This document shows positions 8,751-18,233 of a stretch of 64,000 nucleotides of DNA, one piece after another. The DNA comes from Bacillus sp. FJAT-27916. GTDB taxonomy: Bacteria; Bacillota; Bacilli; Bacillales; Pradoshiaceae. The position numbers and the translations under genes were made by a program. Numbering within the stretch: the stretch's first letter is position 1; every line of letters begins with the position of its first letter. The notes under the pieces were generated by a model. It made no database searches. It was not told the origin of the DNA and saw only the letters and a program-made list of their open reading frames with translations. The stretch is taken from the NCBI RefSeq assembly GCF_001183965.1, contig NZ_LFZV01000001.1, positions 3,619,287 to 3,683,286 on the forward strand, given 5' to 3'.

Positions 8751-9848
8751 TTAAAATAATCTCTCTTTTTCCTTCTCTAGGGATAGGCGATTCAAGGATG
8801 GACTGACCGTTTCCTTTGACTGAATCGTAATGGAGGCACTAGACATGCCGTATTGGCAGGATTCAAGGATAGAATGACCCTCAATGGCACCGAGCATGAT
8901 GCCCGCTGCTAGTGAATCTCCTGCACCAGTCACATCTACGACAGAATCAGCAGGCTGTCCAGTAAGGAAGCCTTCTTCCCCCTTATCGTTTATGAAATAT
9001 AATCCTTTTTCACTACGTGTGATAATCACATGACGAACACCCCGAGCAAGGATTTTGGCACCAGCCGCCCGGACGGATTCATCATCATTAACCGTCAAAC
9101 CAGAAAGCACCTCAGCCTCTTCCCGATTCAGGATGAGCCATTCCAGGCCACTCAGGTTTTCCGGAAGACGGTCCAATTTCGGGATAGATACGGGAACGAC
9201 AGAAACAGGGATACCTTCATCTGCACAGCGCCCAATGATATAGCTGATAATCTCCTTCGGAAAATTCGTATCGAGCAGAACCATGGAGCTTGCGGCGATA
9301 TGTGACCATCGCTTCTCGATGAACGGGATATCAACGGCATCATAGATACCCATATCAGCAAACGCAACTGCCATATTCCCATGCTCATCTAAGATGGCTG
9401 TGTATGTGCCTGTCGTATGTCCGGCAATCTCTAGAGACGGAAGAATCTTCACGTACTCACCCGTTCTAGCAAGGACATCCTTGCCTTCTCGATCATCGCC
9501 GACAACCGTCAGTAAGTGAACATCTGCTCCAATACGTCCGAGATTCTCCGCAATATTGCGGGCAACCCCGCCTAGAGTTGAAGTTGTTTGGACGGGATTA
9601 GAGGTTTCGAGACGGAAGGCTTTTTCGAGCGAGGATTTCCGGTCCATATTGGCACCGCCAATACAGACAATCCGCTTACCCTCAGGAAGAACATAAGCAC
9701 GTCCCAATAATTTTCCCTGCTTTGTCAGAGAAGAGATGTAGCCGGCAATGGCACTTCTTGAAAGATTCAGTTTCCCCGCTATCTCATTTTGCGTGATGAA
9801 CGGGTTATCTTTTATTAAATGTAGAATCTGACTCTCTTTTTCATTCAT
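8751..9848 (-). CDS. psuK: Pseudouridine kinase PsuK with N-terminal winged-helix domain
   Basis: A 365-residue PfkB-family kinase. Residues 1-50 form a helix-turn-helix ([40 protein letters not shown]) and the rest is the sugar-kinase fold with an early GGANMDRK motif and the [13 protein letters not shown] anion-hole/catalytic-Asp motif near the end. It phosphorylates pseudouridine for PsuG. I chose the ATG at 9848, preceded by AAAAGGG; an upstream in-frame ATG at 9899 lies in probable promoter sequence. The fused DNA-binding domain suggests the enzyme may also act as a regulator of its operon, which is inference. Confidence 0.9.
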   Translation of the reverse strand: MNEKESQILHLIKDNPFITQNEIAGKLNLSRSAIAGYISSLTKQGKLLGRAYVLPEGKRIVCIGGANMDRKSSLEKAFRLETSNPVQTTSTLGGVARNIAENLGRIGADVHLLTVVGDDREGKDVLARTGEYVKILPSLEIAGHTTGTYTAILDEHGNMAVAFADMGIYDAVDIPFIEKRWSHIAASSMVLLDTNFPKEIISYIIGRCADEGIPVSVVPVSIPKLDRLPENLSGLEWLILNREEAEVLSGLTVNDDESVRAAGAKILARGVRHVIITRSEKGLYFINDKGEEGFLTGQPADSVVDVTGAGDSLAAGIMLGAIEGHSILESCQYGMSSASITIQSKETVSPSLNRLSLEKEKERLF

Positions 9849-9983
9849 AGGATTCAACCCTTTTGAAAACATTTGTCTATAGTATAAACAATTGTCCAAC
9901 TGATATACAAGGTGAAATTTAATTGAAAAAAATGTTCAAAAATTCAAAATAATGTAATATGATAGTCTACAAATAGAAAGGAG

Positions 9984-12050
9984 ATGAAAAGATTCGTGAA
10001 AGCTATTCGCTCTATCCTTCTTTGGGGGATTATCGCTGCCATCGGGGCAGTTGGGTTTGGGGTACTTGCATTAAATCAGGGGGAAACAATCAATTCAATC
10101 TGGCTGTTAACCGCCGCTGTTTGTACATATGCAGTTGCCTACCGCTTTTATAGTAAGTTTATTGCTCATAAAGTCTTTAATCTGGATGACAACCGAAAGA
10201 CACCCGCTGAATTGAACAATGACGGGAAGGATTATGTCCCGACAAATAAATGGGTACTCTTCGGTCATCATTTCGCTGCCATCGCTGGAGCCGGCCCACT
10301 GGTCGGACCAATTCTCGCTGCACAAATGGGCTATCTTCCAGGGACCATCTGGATTATTGTCGGTGTTGTCCTAGCCGGTGCTGTCCAGGATTTCGTTATC
10401 TTGTTCGGCTCTATCCGCCGCAATGGAAAATCACTCGGTGAGATGATTAAGGAAGAGATTGGTCCAGTGACCGGGTTCATCGCCATGGTTGGTATTTTCG
10501 GCATCATGGTTATTCTTCTTGCCGTATTGGCTTTGGTTGTAGTGAAAGCGCTTACCGACAGCCCTTGGGGAATGTTTACGATTGCCGCCACCATCCCAAT
10601 CGCCTTCTTCATGGGAATATACATGAGATACTTGCGCCCAGGCCGTGTTGGGGAAGCCTCTATTATTGGTATTATTCTATTATTGCTCTCTATTTATTTC
10701 GGCCAATATGTTTCACAGCATGAGACATTAGCCGAGATGTTTACCTTCACTGGCGAACAAATCGCGATTATGCTGATCATTTATGGCTTTGTTGCCTCTG
10801 TTCTCCCTGTATGGCTTTTGCTTGCGCCGCGTGATTATTTAAGCACCTTCTTGAAGATTGGCACCATCGTTGGTCTTGCAATTGGGATTCTCGTTGTTGC
10901 GCCTAATCTTGAGATGCCGGCCATGACGCAATTCGTTGATGGAACAGGACCTGTCTTCTCAGGGAATCTCTTCCCATTCCTGTTCATTACTATCGCCTGT
11001 GGAGCGGTCTCTGGTTTCCACTCACTCATCTCATCCGGCACAACGCCGAAGATGATTGAACGTGAGTCACATGCCCGTCCAATCGGTTACGGAGCCATGC
11101 TGACAGAATCCTTTGTCGCTGTTATGGCGATGATTGCCGCCTGCGTTCTGACACCAGGCATTTATTTCGCCATCAACAGTCCAGCCGCCGCAATCGGTAC
11201 AGACCCGGCCGCGGTCGCAACAACGGTCTCCAGCTGGGGCTATACGGTTTCCCCGGATGATTTAACAACGCTCGCAGATGATGTTGGGGAATCCTCCGTC
11301 ATTTCACGTACAGGCGGAGCACCGACACTTGCCATTGGAATGGCGCACATCTTCTCCCAAGTGATTGGCGGCAAGGCACTCATGGCCTTCTGGTACCATT
11401 TCGCCATTCTCTTTGAGGCTTTGTTCATCCTGACGACCATTGATGCCGGAACTAGGGTGGGGCGATTCATGGTTCAGGATCTTATCGGCACCTTCTACAA
11501 ACCATTCGCCAAGACCGAATCTTGGATTCCAAATATCATTGCGACCGCCATATGTGTCCTTGGCTGGGGATACTTCCTCTACCAAGGCGTTGTTGACCCG
11601 CTCGGTGGCATCAACACATTATGGCCGTTATTCGGGATCTCGAATCAAATGCTTGCCGGAATCGCCCTCCTGCTTGGCACGACCATCCTCTTTAAGATGG
11701 GCAAGACAAAGTATGTCTGGGTTACCTTAATTCCGACCACCTGGATTCTCATTGTCACCATGACAGCCGGCCTGCAAAAAATCTTCCATGAGAAGATATC
11801 CATCGGTTTCTTGTCACACGCCAAAGTGTACAAGGAGGCCTACGATAATGGAGAAGTGCTTGCACCGGCCAAGGATTTAGGCGAAATGAAGCAAGTCATC
11901 TTTAATGATTACCTTAATACCGGTTTAACGGCAGTCTTCATGATCGTCGTCATCACCGTCCTCATCTCAGCCGTTCGCATCTGGATTAAATTAATCAGAG
12001 GTCAATCTGTCACCATGCACGAATCAGAATACATCAGCCGAAATGCCTGA
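9984..12050 (+). CDS. cstA: Carbon starvation protein CstA (peptide/pyruvate transporter family)
   Basis: A 688-residue polytopic membrane protein of the CstA family, linked to uptake of peptides or pyruvate during carbon limitation. FGHHFAAIAGAGPLVGP, the conserved CstA signature, is near residue 90, and many hydrophobic helices follow. The ATG at 9984 abuts the AAAGGAG ribosome site; the GTG at 9996, 12 nt from GGAG, is an equally likely start (684 residues). It is divergent from psuK. A YbdD-like gene follows after 18 bp, the standard arrangement for this transporter. Confidence 0.93.
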   Translation: MKRFVKAIRSILLWGIIAAIGAVGFGVLALNQGETINSIWLLTAAVCTYAVAYRFYSKFIAHKVFNLDDNRKTPAELNNDGKDYVPTNKWVLFGHHFAAIAGAGPLVGPILAAQMGYLPGTIWIIVGVVLAGAVQDFVILFGSIRRNGKSLGEMIKEEIGPVTGFIAMVGIFGIMVILLAVLALVVVKALTDSPWGMFTIAATIPIAFFMGIYMRYLRPGRVGEASIIGIILLLLSIYFGQYVSQHETLAEMFTFTGEQIAIMLIIYGFVASVLPVWLLLAPRDYLSTFLKIGTIVGLAIGILVVAPNLEMPAMTQFVDGTGPVFSGNLFPFLFITIACGAVSGFHSLISSGTTPKMIERESHARPIGYGAMLTESFVAVMAMIAACVLTPGIYFAINSPAAAIGTDPAAVATTVSSWGYTVSPDDLTTLADDVGESSVISRTGGAPTLAIGMAHIFSQVIGGKALMAFWYHFAILFEALFILTTIDAGTRVGRFMVQDLIGTFYKPFAKTESWIPNIIATAICVLGWGYFLYQGVVDPLGGINTLWPLFGISNQMLAGIALLLGTTILFKMGKTKYVWVTLIPTTWILIVTMTAGLQKIFHEKISIGFLSHAKVYKEAYDNGEVLAPAKDLGEMKQVIFNDYLNTGLTAVFMIVVITVLISAVRIWIKLIRGQSVTMHESEYISRNA

Positions 12051-12068
12051 TCAGAAAGGAGACACTTC

Positions 12069-12272
12069 ATGTTTAAAAAAATCAGACATGCACTCTCCTA
12101 CCGAAAACAATTTATCAGTCTAATGGTAGGCGTGCCAAGCTATGAAACCTATGTGGAACACATGAAAACCCATCATCCAGGCGAACCGATTCCATCTCGC
12201 AAACAATTTTTCTGCGAAGCTCAGGAAGCCCGCTATAATGCGAAGGATGGGAAAGTCTCACGTTGCTGCTAA
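12069..12272 (+). CDS. YbdD/YjiX family small protein, CstA partner
   Basis: A 67-residue protein of the YbdD/YjiX family (DUF466). It has the family core of a basic N-terminus, GVPSYETYVEHMKTHHPGEP, and the KQFFCEAQEARY segment; it ends in SRCC. AAAGGAG lies at the right distance before the ATG. Members are co-transcribed with cstA-type transporters and, in enterobacteria, are needed for transport activity. Here it sits 18 bp after cstA and before a terminator. Confidence 0.92.
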   Translation: MFKKIRHALSYRKQFISLMVGVPSYETYVEHMKTHHPGEPIPSRKQFFCEAQEARYNAKDGKVSRCC

Positions 12273-12281
12273 TTAACAGAA

Positions 12282-12315
12282 AGAGGGAAGCCCCGAATGT
12301 GCTGGGCTTCCCTCT
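12282..12315. terminator. Bidirectional hairpin between convergent genes
   Basis: 12-bp perfect stem AGAGGGAAGCCC / GGGCTTCCCTCT with a 10-nt loop, between the cstA-ybdD unit and a convergent small gene. T tracts are weak on both sides. Confidence 0.65.
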
Positions 12316-12324
12316 CTTCCTCTA

Positions 12325-12555
12325 TTAATCCTCGTCCTTTGCATCCCAATCCTCTGGAATGGGTTCATGGAGCCATTCCTGAAACATCCTCTTATATACT
12401 TCGAGCTGTTCATGGTAATTGGAGAACTGTTCACGATTGATTAAATATTGTTCCCCATCAAAGACAGCACGGATTTTCTTCTCCTGAATGAGCTGGTCTA
12501 AATAGGAGACCGGCAGATTCAAGTATTCCGCTGTTTCCTTCACAGAAAGGTACAT
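12325..12555 (-). CDS. Helix-turn-helix protein, excisionase/MerR-like DNA-binding domain
   Basis: A 76-residue protein from the ATG at 12555, preceded by GAGGTG; the in-frame GTG at 12564 is a weaker alternative. Residues 1-50 match the excisionase-type HTH_17 fold: YLSVKETAEYLNLPVSYLDQLIQEKKIRAVFDGEQYLI. The C-terminal tail is acidic (EPIPEDWDAKDED). No integrase or phage genes lie nearby, so it is more likely a stand-alone small regulator than a phage excisionase. Its target is unknown. Confidence 0.75.
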   Translation of the reverse strand: MYLSVKETAEYLNLPVSYLDQLIQEKKIRAVFDGEQYLINREQFSNYHEQLEVYKRMFQEWLHEPIPEDWDAKDED

Positions 12556-12564
12556 ACCTCTCAC

Positions 12565-12842
12565 CTCTGATTAACGATAGTCCATTCAGTCTAGCATACT
12601 TTATGAAGAAACACATCTCAGAGCACAGCAGCAGACTTATCGTTTATCTATCCATTTCGATCGGTACATCAAGCGAAAAAAACATTGGGATTCCGACAAT
12701 AATATAGAGTCCCCCTTTAGCATGACCTGGTCAAAGAGATAGGTAAAGCCAACCACCCATAGAATAATACTGCCTATTTAAGTATCTTCATAAGAAACCC
12801 CGTTTCAATAACCCTTTATCTCTCAATCTTTATTCACACAGA
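12565..12842. other. Non-coding gap with a possible eroded membrane-protein tail
   Basis: No intact gene. On the minus strand, 12640-12780 reads as two hydrophobic stretches in different frames (one containing GFTYLFDQVMLKG, the other YIIVGIPMFFSLDVPIE and then a stop), compatible with the frameshifted end of a lost membrane protein. This is weak. Confidence 0.25.
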
Positions 12843-13208
12843 AAGAGTCTGGGACAAAGCGAAATAAATGATTCTCAAAAATGAAAGATGATAACTTATT
12901 CTTCCTATTCAATAGCAGTAGGAAATAAAAGTACGTTCCATTCAGCGAAATACACTCGCTTACCGCAGGGAAGAAACTGAGCCTCCCAGGCGCTTACACC
13001 TGTGGGGTCTCAAGCCTTTCCTCGACTTCCAGCAGGAATCGAGTGCATTTCACTCCATTCCACTAGTCACTAATAGTAGACAGCCACCATCAACTAATGC
13101 ATGGGGAATAACAAATAAAGACCCGAAGGATTAGACGATAGATACATTCCTTTATCGTCTAATCCTTCAGGTTTATCATTGGCTGAAATACTTATGTCCC
13201 AGCCTCTT
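12843..13208. repeat. 366-bp intergenic repeat element with 14-bp terminal inverted repeats
   Basis: The left end AAGAGTCTGGGACA (12843-12856) and right end TGTCCCAGCCTCTT (13195-13208) are inverted copies with one mismatch. Inside is a long imperfect inverted repeat (12945-12959 GCGAAATACACTCGC against 13040-13054 GAGTGCATTTCACTC, with nested complementary segments between), and a perfect 16-bp stem at 13125-13140/13153-13168. No open frame of note and no clear target duplication. The inner part resembles the structured intergenic repeats I associate with Bacillaceae genomes. A MITE-like element or a structured RNA are both possible. Confidence 0.65.
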
Positions 13209-13359
13209 AACAATAATCTTATCTATTCATATATACCCCTTGATTTCCCCCATACCTCTTTGCTCTGCAGCCAGAGCAAGGAATATCCAGTCCCCCAACT
13301 AAATATCCCAAAGCATTTCAAGCTGTGCATTCCCCCTTAATGAATACACATGACTAAAC
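13209..13359. other. Short AT-rich gap
   Basis: No gene or clear signal between the repeat element and the CoA-transferase stop codon. Confidence 0.5.
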
Positions 13360-14886
13360 TCAGTTATTCATCTCAGCATATTCCTTCTCTTCCATCAGCA
13401 TGGTTCCCTTTGTTTGATAGTTTGTGTGCCAAGAGAAAGCCTTTTCAAGAATATGCGGAGTTTGTCCACCGCGTGTTAATGCTTCTGTATAGTAATCCCA
13501 TAGCTGCTTTCGGTACATTGGATGTGCGCAGTTCTCAATGATGACGCCGACACGCTCTCTTGGCGCCAATCCTCTAAGGTCAGCATATCCTTGCTCAGTG
13601 ACGACAACATCCACATCATGCTCAGTGTGATCAATATGGGACACGAATGGAACAATGCTTGAGATTTTGCCATCCTTGGCAATTGATTTCGTTACAAAGA
13701 TTCCATAACGGGCATTTCGTGCAAAGTCACCTGAGCCGCCGATGCCGTTCATCATATTTGTTCCGCATACATGCGTGGAGTTTACATTCCCGTAAATGTC
13801 CATTTCAAGGGCCGTGTTAATAGAAATCAAGCCCATACGACGGATGATTTCAGGATGATTAGAAATTTCCTGCGGACGCAAGACAAGTTTGTCAACGTAG
13901 TTCTCAAAGTTTACAAGCAGATTATCCATTGCCTTTTCGGACAGGGTAATCGAGCATCCTGATGCGAATTTGATTTTCCCCGCATCCATCAAGTCAAATA
14001 CAGCATCTTGAAGAACTTCCGAATACACCTCAAGGTCATTGAACTCGGAATGAAGGAATCCATGGAAAACAGCATTTGCAACGGTTCCGATACCGGATTG
14101 CAGAGGTGCCAGCTGTTTTGTTAAACGACCAGCCTTAATTTCCGCACGAAGGAAATTAAGCAGGTGATTGGCCATGATAACCGTTTCTTCATCAGGCGGA
14201 ACAATAGTGGAAGCAGAGTCCAGCTTATTTGAGAAAACAATCCCCTTCACTTTGTCCAAATCAACCTTAATCCCAATCTCCCCGATACGGTCATCTGGTC
14301 GTTCAAGCGGAATTGGCTTCCTGCTTCCTTGCTCGCCTGGGTCATAAATATCGTGAATGCCCTCCAGCCATTCCGGCTGTGCCGTATTGATTTCAATAAT
14401 GATTGCTTTTGCTTTTTCGGCAAATATTTGAGAGTTTCCAACAGAGGTACTTGGAATGATATACCCATCCTCCGTAACAGAAACCGCTTCCAAAATAGCG
14501 TAATCAATAGCCGGCAGAACATCTGCCCGAACCCATTCACATGTCTGAGATAAGTGCTGATCAATGAAATGCATATTGCCTTGGTTAATTTGTTTACGCA
14601 TAATGGGCTCTGCTTGGAATGGAAGCCTCTTGTTGATGATTCCTGCTTCAGAGAAATACTTGTCTACATCAGGACCCATGGAAGCACCCGTATAGATATT
14701 GACTTTAAAGCTTTCCGTTTCTGCTCTCTTCACTAAGGCTTGAGGAATGGCCTTCACATCGCCCGCTCGAGTAAACCCGCTTAATCCCAATGTCATCCCG
14801 TCACTAATCCATGTGGCCGCCTCTTCCGGTTCAACGATTCGGTTACGTAACTCATGGTTTCGAATACGATTTAAATTGAGCTGCAT
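13360..14886 (-). CDS. Succinate/acetyl-CoA:acetate CoA-transferase (acetyl-CoA hydrolase family)
   Basis: A 508-residue enzyme of the acetyl-CoA hydrolase/transferase family (ACH1/Cat1/AarC). Members move CoA between succinyl-CoA or propionyl-CoA and acetate. The catalytic glutamate is probably Glu290 in VYSEVLQD, matching Glu294 of AarC, and the second-half motifs FASGCSITLS, GGSGDFARNA and VVTEQGYADLRG are present. It is followed upstream on the same strand by a LytTR regulator gene, 124 bp away. The regulator gene may control it. The exact acyl pair cannot be told from sequence. Confidence 0.9.
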   Translation of the reverse strand: MQLNLNRIRNHELRNRIVEPEEAATWISDGMTLGLSGFTRAGDVKAIPQALVKRAETESFKVNIYTGASMGPDVDKYFSEAGIINKRLPFQAEPIMRKQINQGNMHFIDQHLSQTCEWVRADVLPAIDYAILEAVSVTEDGYIIPSTSVGNSQIFAEKAKAIIIEINTAQPEWLEGIHDIYDPGEQGSRKPIPLERPDDRIGEIGIKVDLDKVKGIVFSNKLDSASTIVPPDEETVIMANHLLNFLRAEIKAGRLTKQLAPLQSGIGTVANAVFHGFLHSEFNDLEVYSEVLQDAVFDLMDAGKIKFASGCSITLSEKAMDNLLVNFENYVDKLVLRPQEISNHPEIIRRMGLISINTALEMDIYGNVNSTHVCGTNMMNGIGGSGDFARNARYGIFVTKSIAKDGKISSIVPFVSHIDHTEHDVDVVVTEQGYADLRGLAPRERVGVIIENCAHPMYRKQLWDYYTEALTRGGQTPHILEKAFSWHTNYQTKGTMLMEEKEYAEMNN

Positions 14887-15010
14887 CTCATCACTCTTTC
14901 ATCGTTTTTTTGATAAGTGTACCTCATATTTTTCACAGGATAGACACATCTCGATAGGTTACCCGATTTTTTCGACGAACCAGTATTTTCCACGGTTAAG
15001 CCAGCATTTA

Positions 15011-15655
15011 CTAGAATCCTAGCATTCTTCTAAAATAACTTGAATAGGATTGACTAACCGGTATAAGCTGTCCATTCTTCATGGATAGAACAAAGGTGGA
15101 ATGCGTATCAAGATAGATTTCCTTGATTTGCTTCACATTAACAATATAGGAGCGATGGCAACGGATGAAGCTATCCTTCGGTAACGTAAATTCAAATTCT
15201 TGCAGGGTATTCTTATTCGTGCCGGTTTGCGTACTTGAGGTGACATATGTTCTCCGATTCTTCGATTCTATATAATAAATATCTTCATAGGTGACCGGTA
15301 CCCAGCCATCCTGGGTTTTCAAGGTAACGACTGATCTCGCCTCTGTTAGTGCTGGATATATGGCTGTGATACAGCCGGCAATCTCTCCATCCTCATGAAA
15401 AGGAACCGCTATCCCGTGATATGGAACCCCTAGGACATCCCGACTAATAAATTCTGATGCCTTCTCTCCCGTATGAAGTGCCTTATACGTAATTGTCCCT
15501 TCCTTTACAGGATCGCCAGGGGCAATCTTTAAATTGATTCGTTTGCTTGACCGATAGAAAATATATTCCTTCGTATTGGTTACTGCAAATGAAATTTCCT
15601 CTGAAAAGAGCTCCCCTATCACGTCAAACAATGAATATGTCGTAAGTTTTTCCAT
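15011..15655 (-). CDS. LytTR-type DNA-binding regulator
   Basis: A 214-residue protein from the ATG at 15655 (MEKLTTYSLFDVIGE), behind a GCGGGGG ribosome site. The N-terminal half (about 1-110) looks like a PAS/GAF-type sensor fold with no phospho-acceptor receiver domain. The C-terminal LytTR domain (about 115-214) has VTYEDIYYIESKNRRTYV and FIRCHRSYIVNVKQI, both characteristic. LytTR proteins bind pairs of short direct repeats upstream of target promoters. Placement beside the CoA-transferase suggests it regulates that gene in response to an acyl or acetate-related signal; this is inference. Confidence 0.85.
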   Translation of the reverse strand: MEKLTTYSLFDVIGELFSEEISFAVTNTKEYIFYRSSKRINLKIAPGDPVKEGTITYKALHTGEKASEFISRDVLGVPYHGIAVPFHEDGEIAGCITAIYPALTEARSVVTLKTQDGWVPVTYEDIYYIESKNRRTYVTSSTQTGTNKNTLQEFEFTLPKDSFIRCHRSYIVNVKQIKEIYLDTHSTFVLSMKNGQLIPVSQSYSSYFRRMLGF

Positions 15656-15817
15656 GCGAACCCCCGCCTTGTCTTTGCTGTAATTAACTCTATTGTATAA
15701 TTTTCCACCTATAGTTTCTAACAGGAACACTTCTTACCTTTCAATATGTATAGCTGATTGAGGAAAAGTAAAGGCTAATAAGCAATGACAAGAGATTATT
15801 TACAAAAGCGATTGAAT

Positions 15818-15834
15818 TGTAAAGTTAATGTTAA
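15818..15834. promoter_or_regulatory. Pho-box-like repeats before transporter 1
   Basis: TGTAAA (15818-15823) and TGTTAA (15829-15834) are spaced by 11 nt, i.e. TTAACA/TTTACA on the minus strand. PhoP of Bacillus binds TTAACA-like direct repeats at this spacing. Only two units are visible here, and orientation is reversed, so support is modest. Confidence 0.3.
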
Positions 15835-15918
15835 GATTCTTCGGGACATATTTACTATTTATTTGTTCTACTCGATAATAAAGGAAGTTATTTCAATATA
15901 ATTTTCAGGAGGAATATG

Positions 15919-17550
15919 GTGGATATCAATATTCAAGAGATCATCTTTCAATTCCTAGGCGGATTGGGTATCTTCCTTTTCGGAATCAAATTTATGGGAG
16001 ATGGCCTTCAAAAGTCTGCCGGGGACAGGCTTAGAGATTTATTAGATAAATATACGACAAACCCCATTATGGGGATTCTGACAGGTATTTTGGTTACCGT
16101 CCTCATCCAAAGCAGCTCCGGAACAACCGTCATAACCGTTGGTCTCGTCAGTGCCGGATTTATGACCCTTAGACAGGCAATCGGCGTTATCATGGGGGCA
16201 AATATTGGGACAACCATTACGGCATTCATCATCGGGATTGATGTCGGCGAATATGCATTGCCCATTATCTTCGTCGGTGCAATTATGCTATTCTTCTTTA
16301 AAAATCAACGAATTCACAATATAGGACAAGTTGTTTTCGGCTTTGGCTTCCTATTCTTCGGTTTAGAGCTCATGAGCAGCGGAATGAAGCCGCTTCGCTC
16401 CTTCGAGTGGTTCCTTGATTTGACCGTCAGCTTGAGTGAACACTCCATACTTGGCGTATTAGTGGGAACCATCTTCACTTTAATTGTTCAAAGCTCCAGC
16501 GCAACAATCGGAATCCTGCAAGGTCTGTTTGGAGAAGGTCTGATTGACTTAAACGGCGCCCTTCCCGTATTATTCGGAGATAATATCGGAACAACCATTA
16601 CAGCGATTCTTGCCTCCATCGGTGCATCCATTACCGCAAGAAGAGCGGCATGCGTTCATGTATTATTCAATATTCTCGGCGCAACGATCTTCCTTATCTT
16701 GCTCGTACCATTTACGGCACTCATCAACTGGTTCCAGGGCACTTTAGGCTTGAACCCTGAGATGACAATCGCTTTTGCACACGGGACGTTTAACGTGACA
16801 AATACGTTGATTATGATTCCGTTCATTGGTGCATACGCATGGATCGTTACGAAAATCATTCCAGGTGAAGACGAGATTATCGAATACAAACCAAAACATT
16901 TGGACCCAATTCTGATTGACCAAGCACCTGCCTTTGCATTAGCCCAAGCAAGACAAGAGACGATGCGCATGGGTAGATTCGCAGTCAAAGGATTGAAGGA
17001 AACGAAGAACTACCTTCTTAGTCAGGATGCCGCCTCTTTAAATAAAGGCTATCAAATTGAGGAAGCCCTAAATAATCTTGATCAAAAGATTACAGAATAT
17101 CTCGTGAAAATTTCAACAAATGAACTCTCACAGCAAGCATCTGATGAGCATAGCATTCTTATGCATATGGTTAATGATATTGAACGAATCGGCGATCACT
17201 TCGATAATATTCTCGAGCTGACCGAATATCAAATCAATCATAAAATCACCATCACAGGTGAGGCAATGCAGCATCTAGATGAGATGTTCACCGTCGCTAT
17301 CCAAGCCGCAACCTGCGCTATGGAAGCCTTTGAGAAAATGGATAAAGAACTGGCCCATAAGGTCGTCGATCACGAGCGTAAATTAGACAAAATGGAACGT
17401 CAATTACGTAAACAACATATCCTCCGCCTTAACAACGGTGTCTGCACACCGCAAGCTGGATTGTTGTTCGTTGACATCCTCAGCAATCTTGAGCGTATCG
17501 GAGATCACTCTAAAAATATTGCCGAAACATTAATTGGCGAACAGTATTAA
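15919..17550 (+). CDS. Na+/phosphate cotransporter family protein with C-terminal PhoU domain (copy 1)
   Basis: A 543-residue membrane protein of the NptA/PNaS family. Two repeated QSSS motifs (LIQSSSGTTVITV and LIVQSSSATIGIL), each followed by a GxNIGTT segment, form the inverted transport repeats. The last 200 residues are a PhoU-type helical domain with two EIERIGDH-like metal motifs (NDIERIGDH, SNLERIGDH). I prefer the GTG at 15919 over the ATG at 15916, because AGGAGG is then 6 nt away, the same geometry as its paralogue. The PhoU part should tune transport to phosphate status. Ends before a strong terminator. Confidence 0.9.
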   Translation: MDINIQEIIFQFLGGLGIFLFGIKFMGDGLQKSAGDRLRDLLDKYTTNPIMGILTGILVTVLIQSSSGTTVITVGLVSAGFMTLRQAIGVIMGANIGTTITAFIIGIDVGEYALPIIFVGAIMLFFFKNQRIHNIGQVVFGFGFLFFGLELMSSGMKPLRSFEWFLDLTVSLSEHSILGVLVGTIFTLIVQSSSATIGILQGLFGEGLIDLNGALPVLFGDNIGTTITAILASIGASITARRAACVHVLFNILGATIFLILLVPFTALINWFQGTLGLNPEMTIAFAHGTFNVTNTLIMIPFIGAYAWIVTKIIPGEDEIIEYKPKHLDPILIDQAPAFALAQARQETMRMGRFAVKGLKETKNYLLSQDAASLNKGYQIEEALNNLDQKITEYLVKISTNELSQQASDEHSILMHMVNDIERIGDHFDNILELTEYQINHKITITGEAMQHLDEMFTVAIQAATCAMEAFEKMDKELAHKVVDHERKLDKMERQLRKQHILRLNNGVCTPQAGLLFVDILSNLERIGDHSKNIAETLIGEQY

Positions 17551-17556
17551 TGATAT

Positions 17557-17581
17557 CCCCCTATCTCGATTGAGATAGGGG
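17557..17581 (+). terminator. Intrinsic terminator after transporter copy 1
   Basis: 10-bp perfect stem CCCCTATCTC / GAGATAGGGG with a 5-nt loop, then CATTTTTTG. Confidence 0.9.
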
Positions 17582-17590
17582 CATTTTTTG

Positions 17591-18119
17591 ACAGGAATTA
17601 GCCGGCCGGTATCCTAATATTCTCTATCTCTCGTGTATGGAACATTATGATTCGCTCATACATCCATATCGCCCATACCTCATGTTTTTAGTCTTGAGCT
17701 TCCTCGCACTCACCATAAGAATTTCACCCATAAATTCTGCCCCCACTCTTAAATCTATCGTTTTCTCCCTTAACTGGTCCTCTTTCTCCTATATAAAACC
17801 AAATAATCGATCACCTTCATTTCATAAGGAAGGTCCATCAGCCGGAAGACCAAAACAGACAAGTTAAAACACTTTTTTATACGCAGTCTTACTTTATTTT
17901 CATCAAAATGAAGCAAAATCCTCCCTATACATATCCATTTGATTTTGCTAGGTTCTTAGAGTGATAGGTACATACTTTCCTGCCAAGCATCATTCCTCCC
18001 ATGTTTTCACAATAACAATAAGCTTGTTCACTTAATTACTGCTCTATGAAGATTTTGTAAATGGAACGTTAATACATAAAGGCAGCGTATTATCACATTT
18101 CGGATTTTTGTTTCACTAA
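17591..18119. other. Intergenic gap between the two transporter paralogues
   Basis: About 530 bp with no supported gene; a 76-codon frame from 17637 has no ribosome site and no recognisable motif. Possible residual sequence from the duplication that made the pair. Confidence 0.5.
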
Positions 18120-18147
18120 AGTAAATGAATTATTAAATAATTGTAAA
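18120..18147. promoter_or_regulatory. Pho-box-like repeats before transporter 2
   Basis: Three 6-mers at 11-nt period: AGTAAA (18120), TATTAA (18131), TGTAAA (18142), reading TTTACA, TTAATA, TTTACT on the minus strand. The same TTGTAAAG core precedes copy 1. Suggestive of PhoP binding. Confidence 0.35.
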
Positions 18148-18233
18148 GATTCCCTGGAATACCTTTACTTTAAATACTTTCTACATAATAATTTGGAGGA
18201 TTGAGTGTAAAATTTATACCTAGGAGGAAAATT

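Noticed and set aside
17637..17867. 76-codon open frame between the transporter paralogues
   Set aside because: No ribosome binding site, and no domain or motif recognised; composition looks like chance in a low-GC intergenic region.
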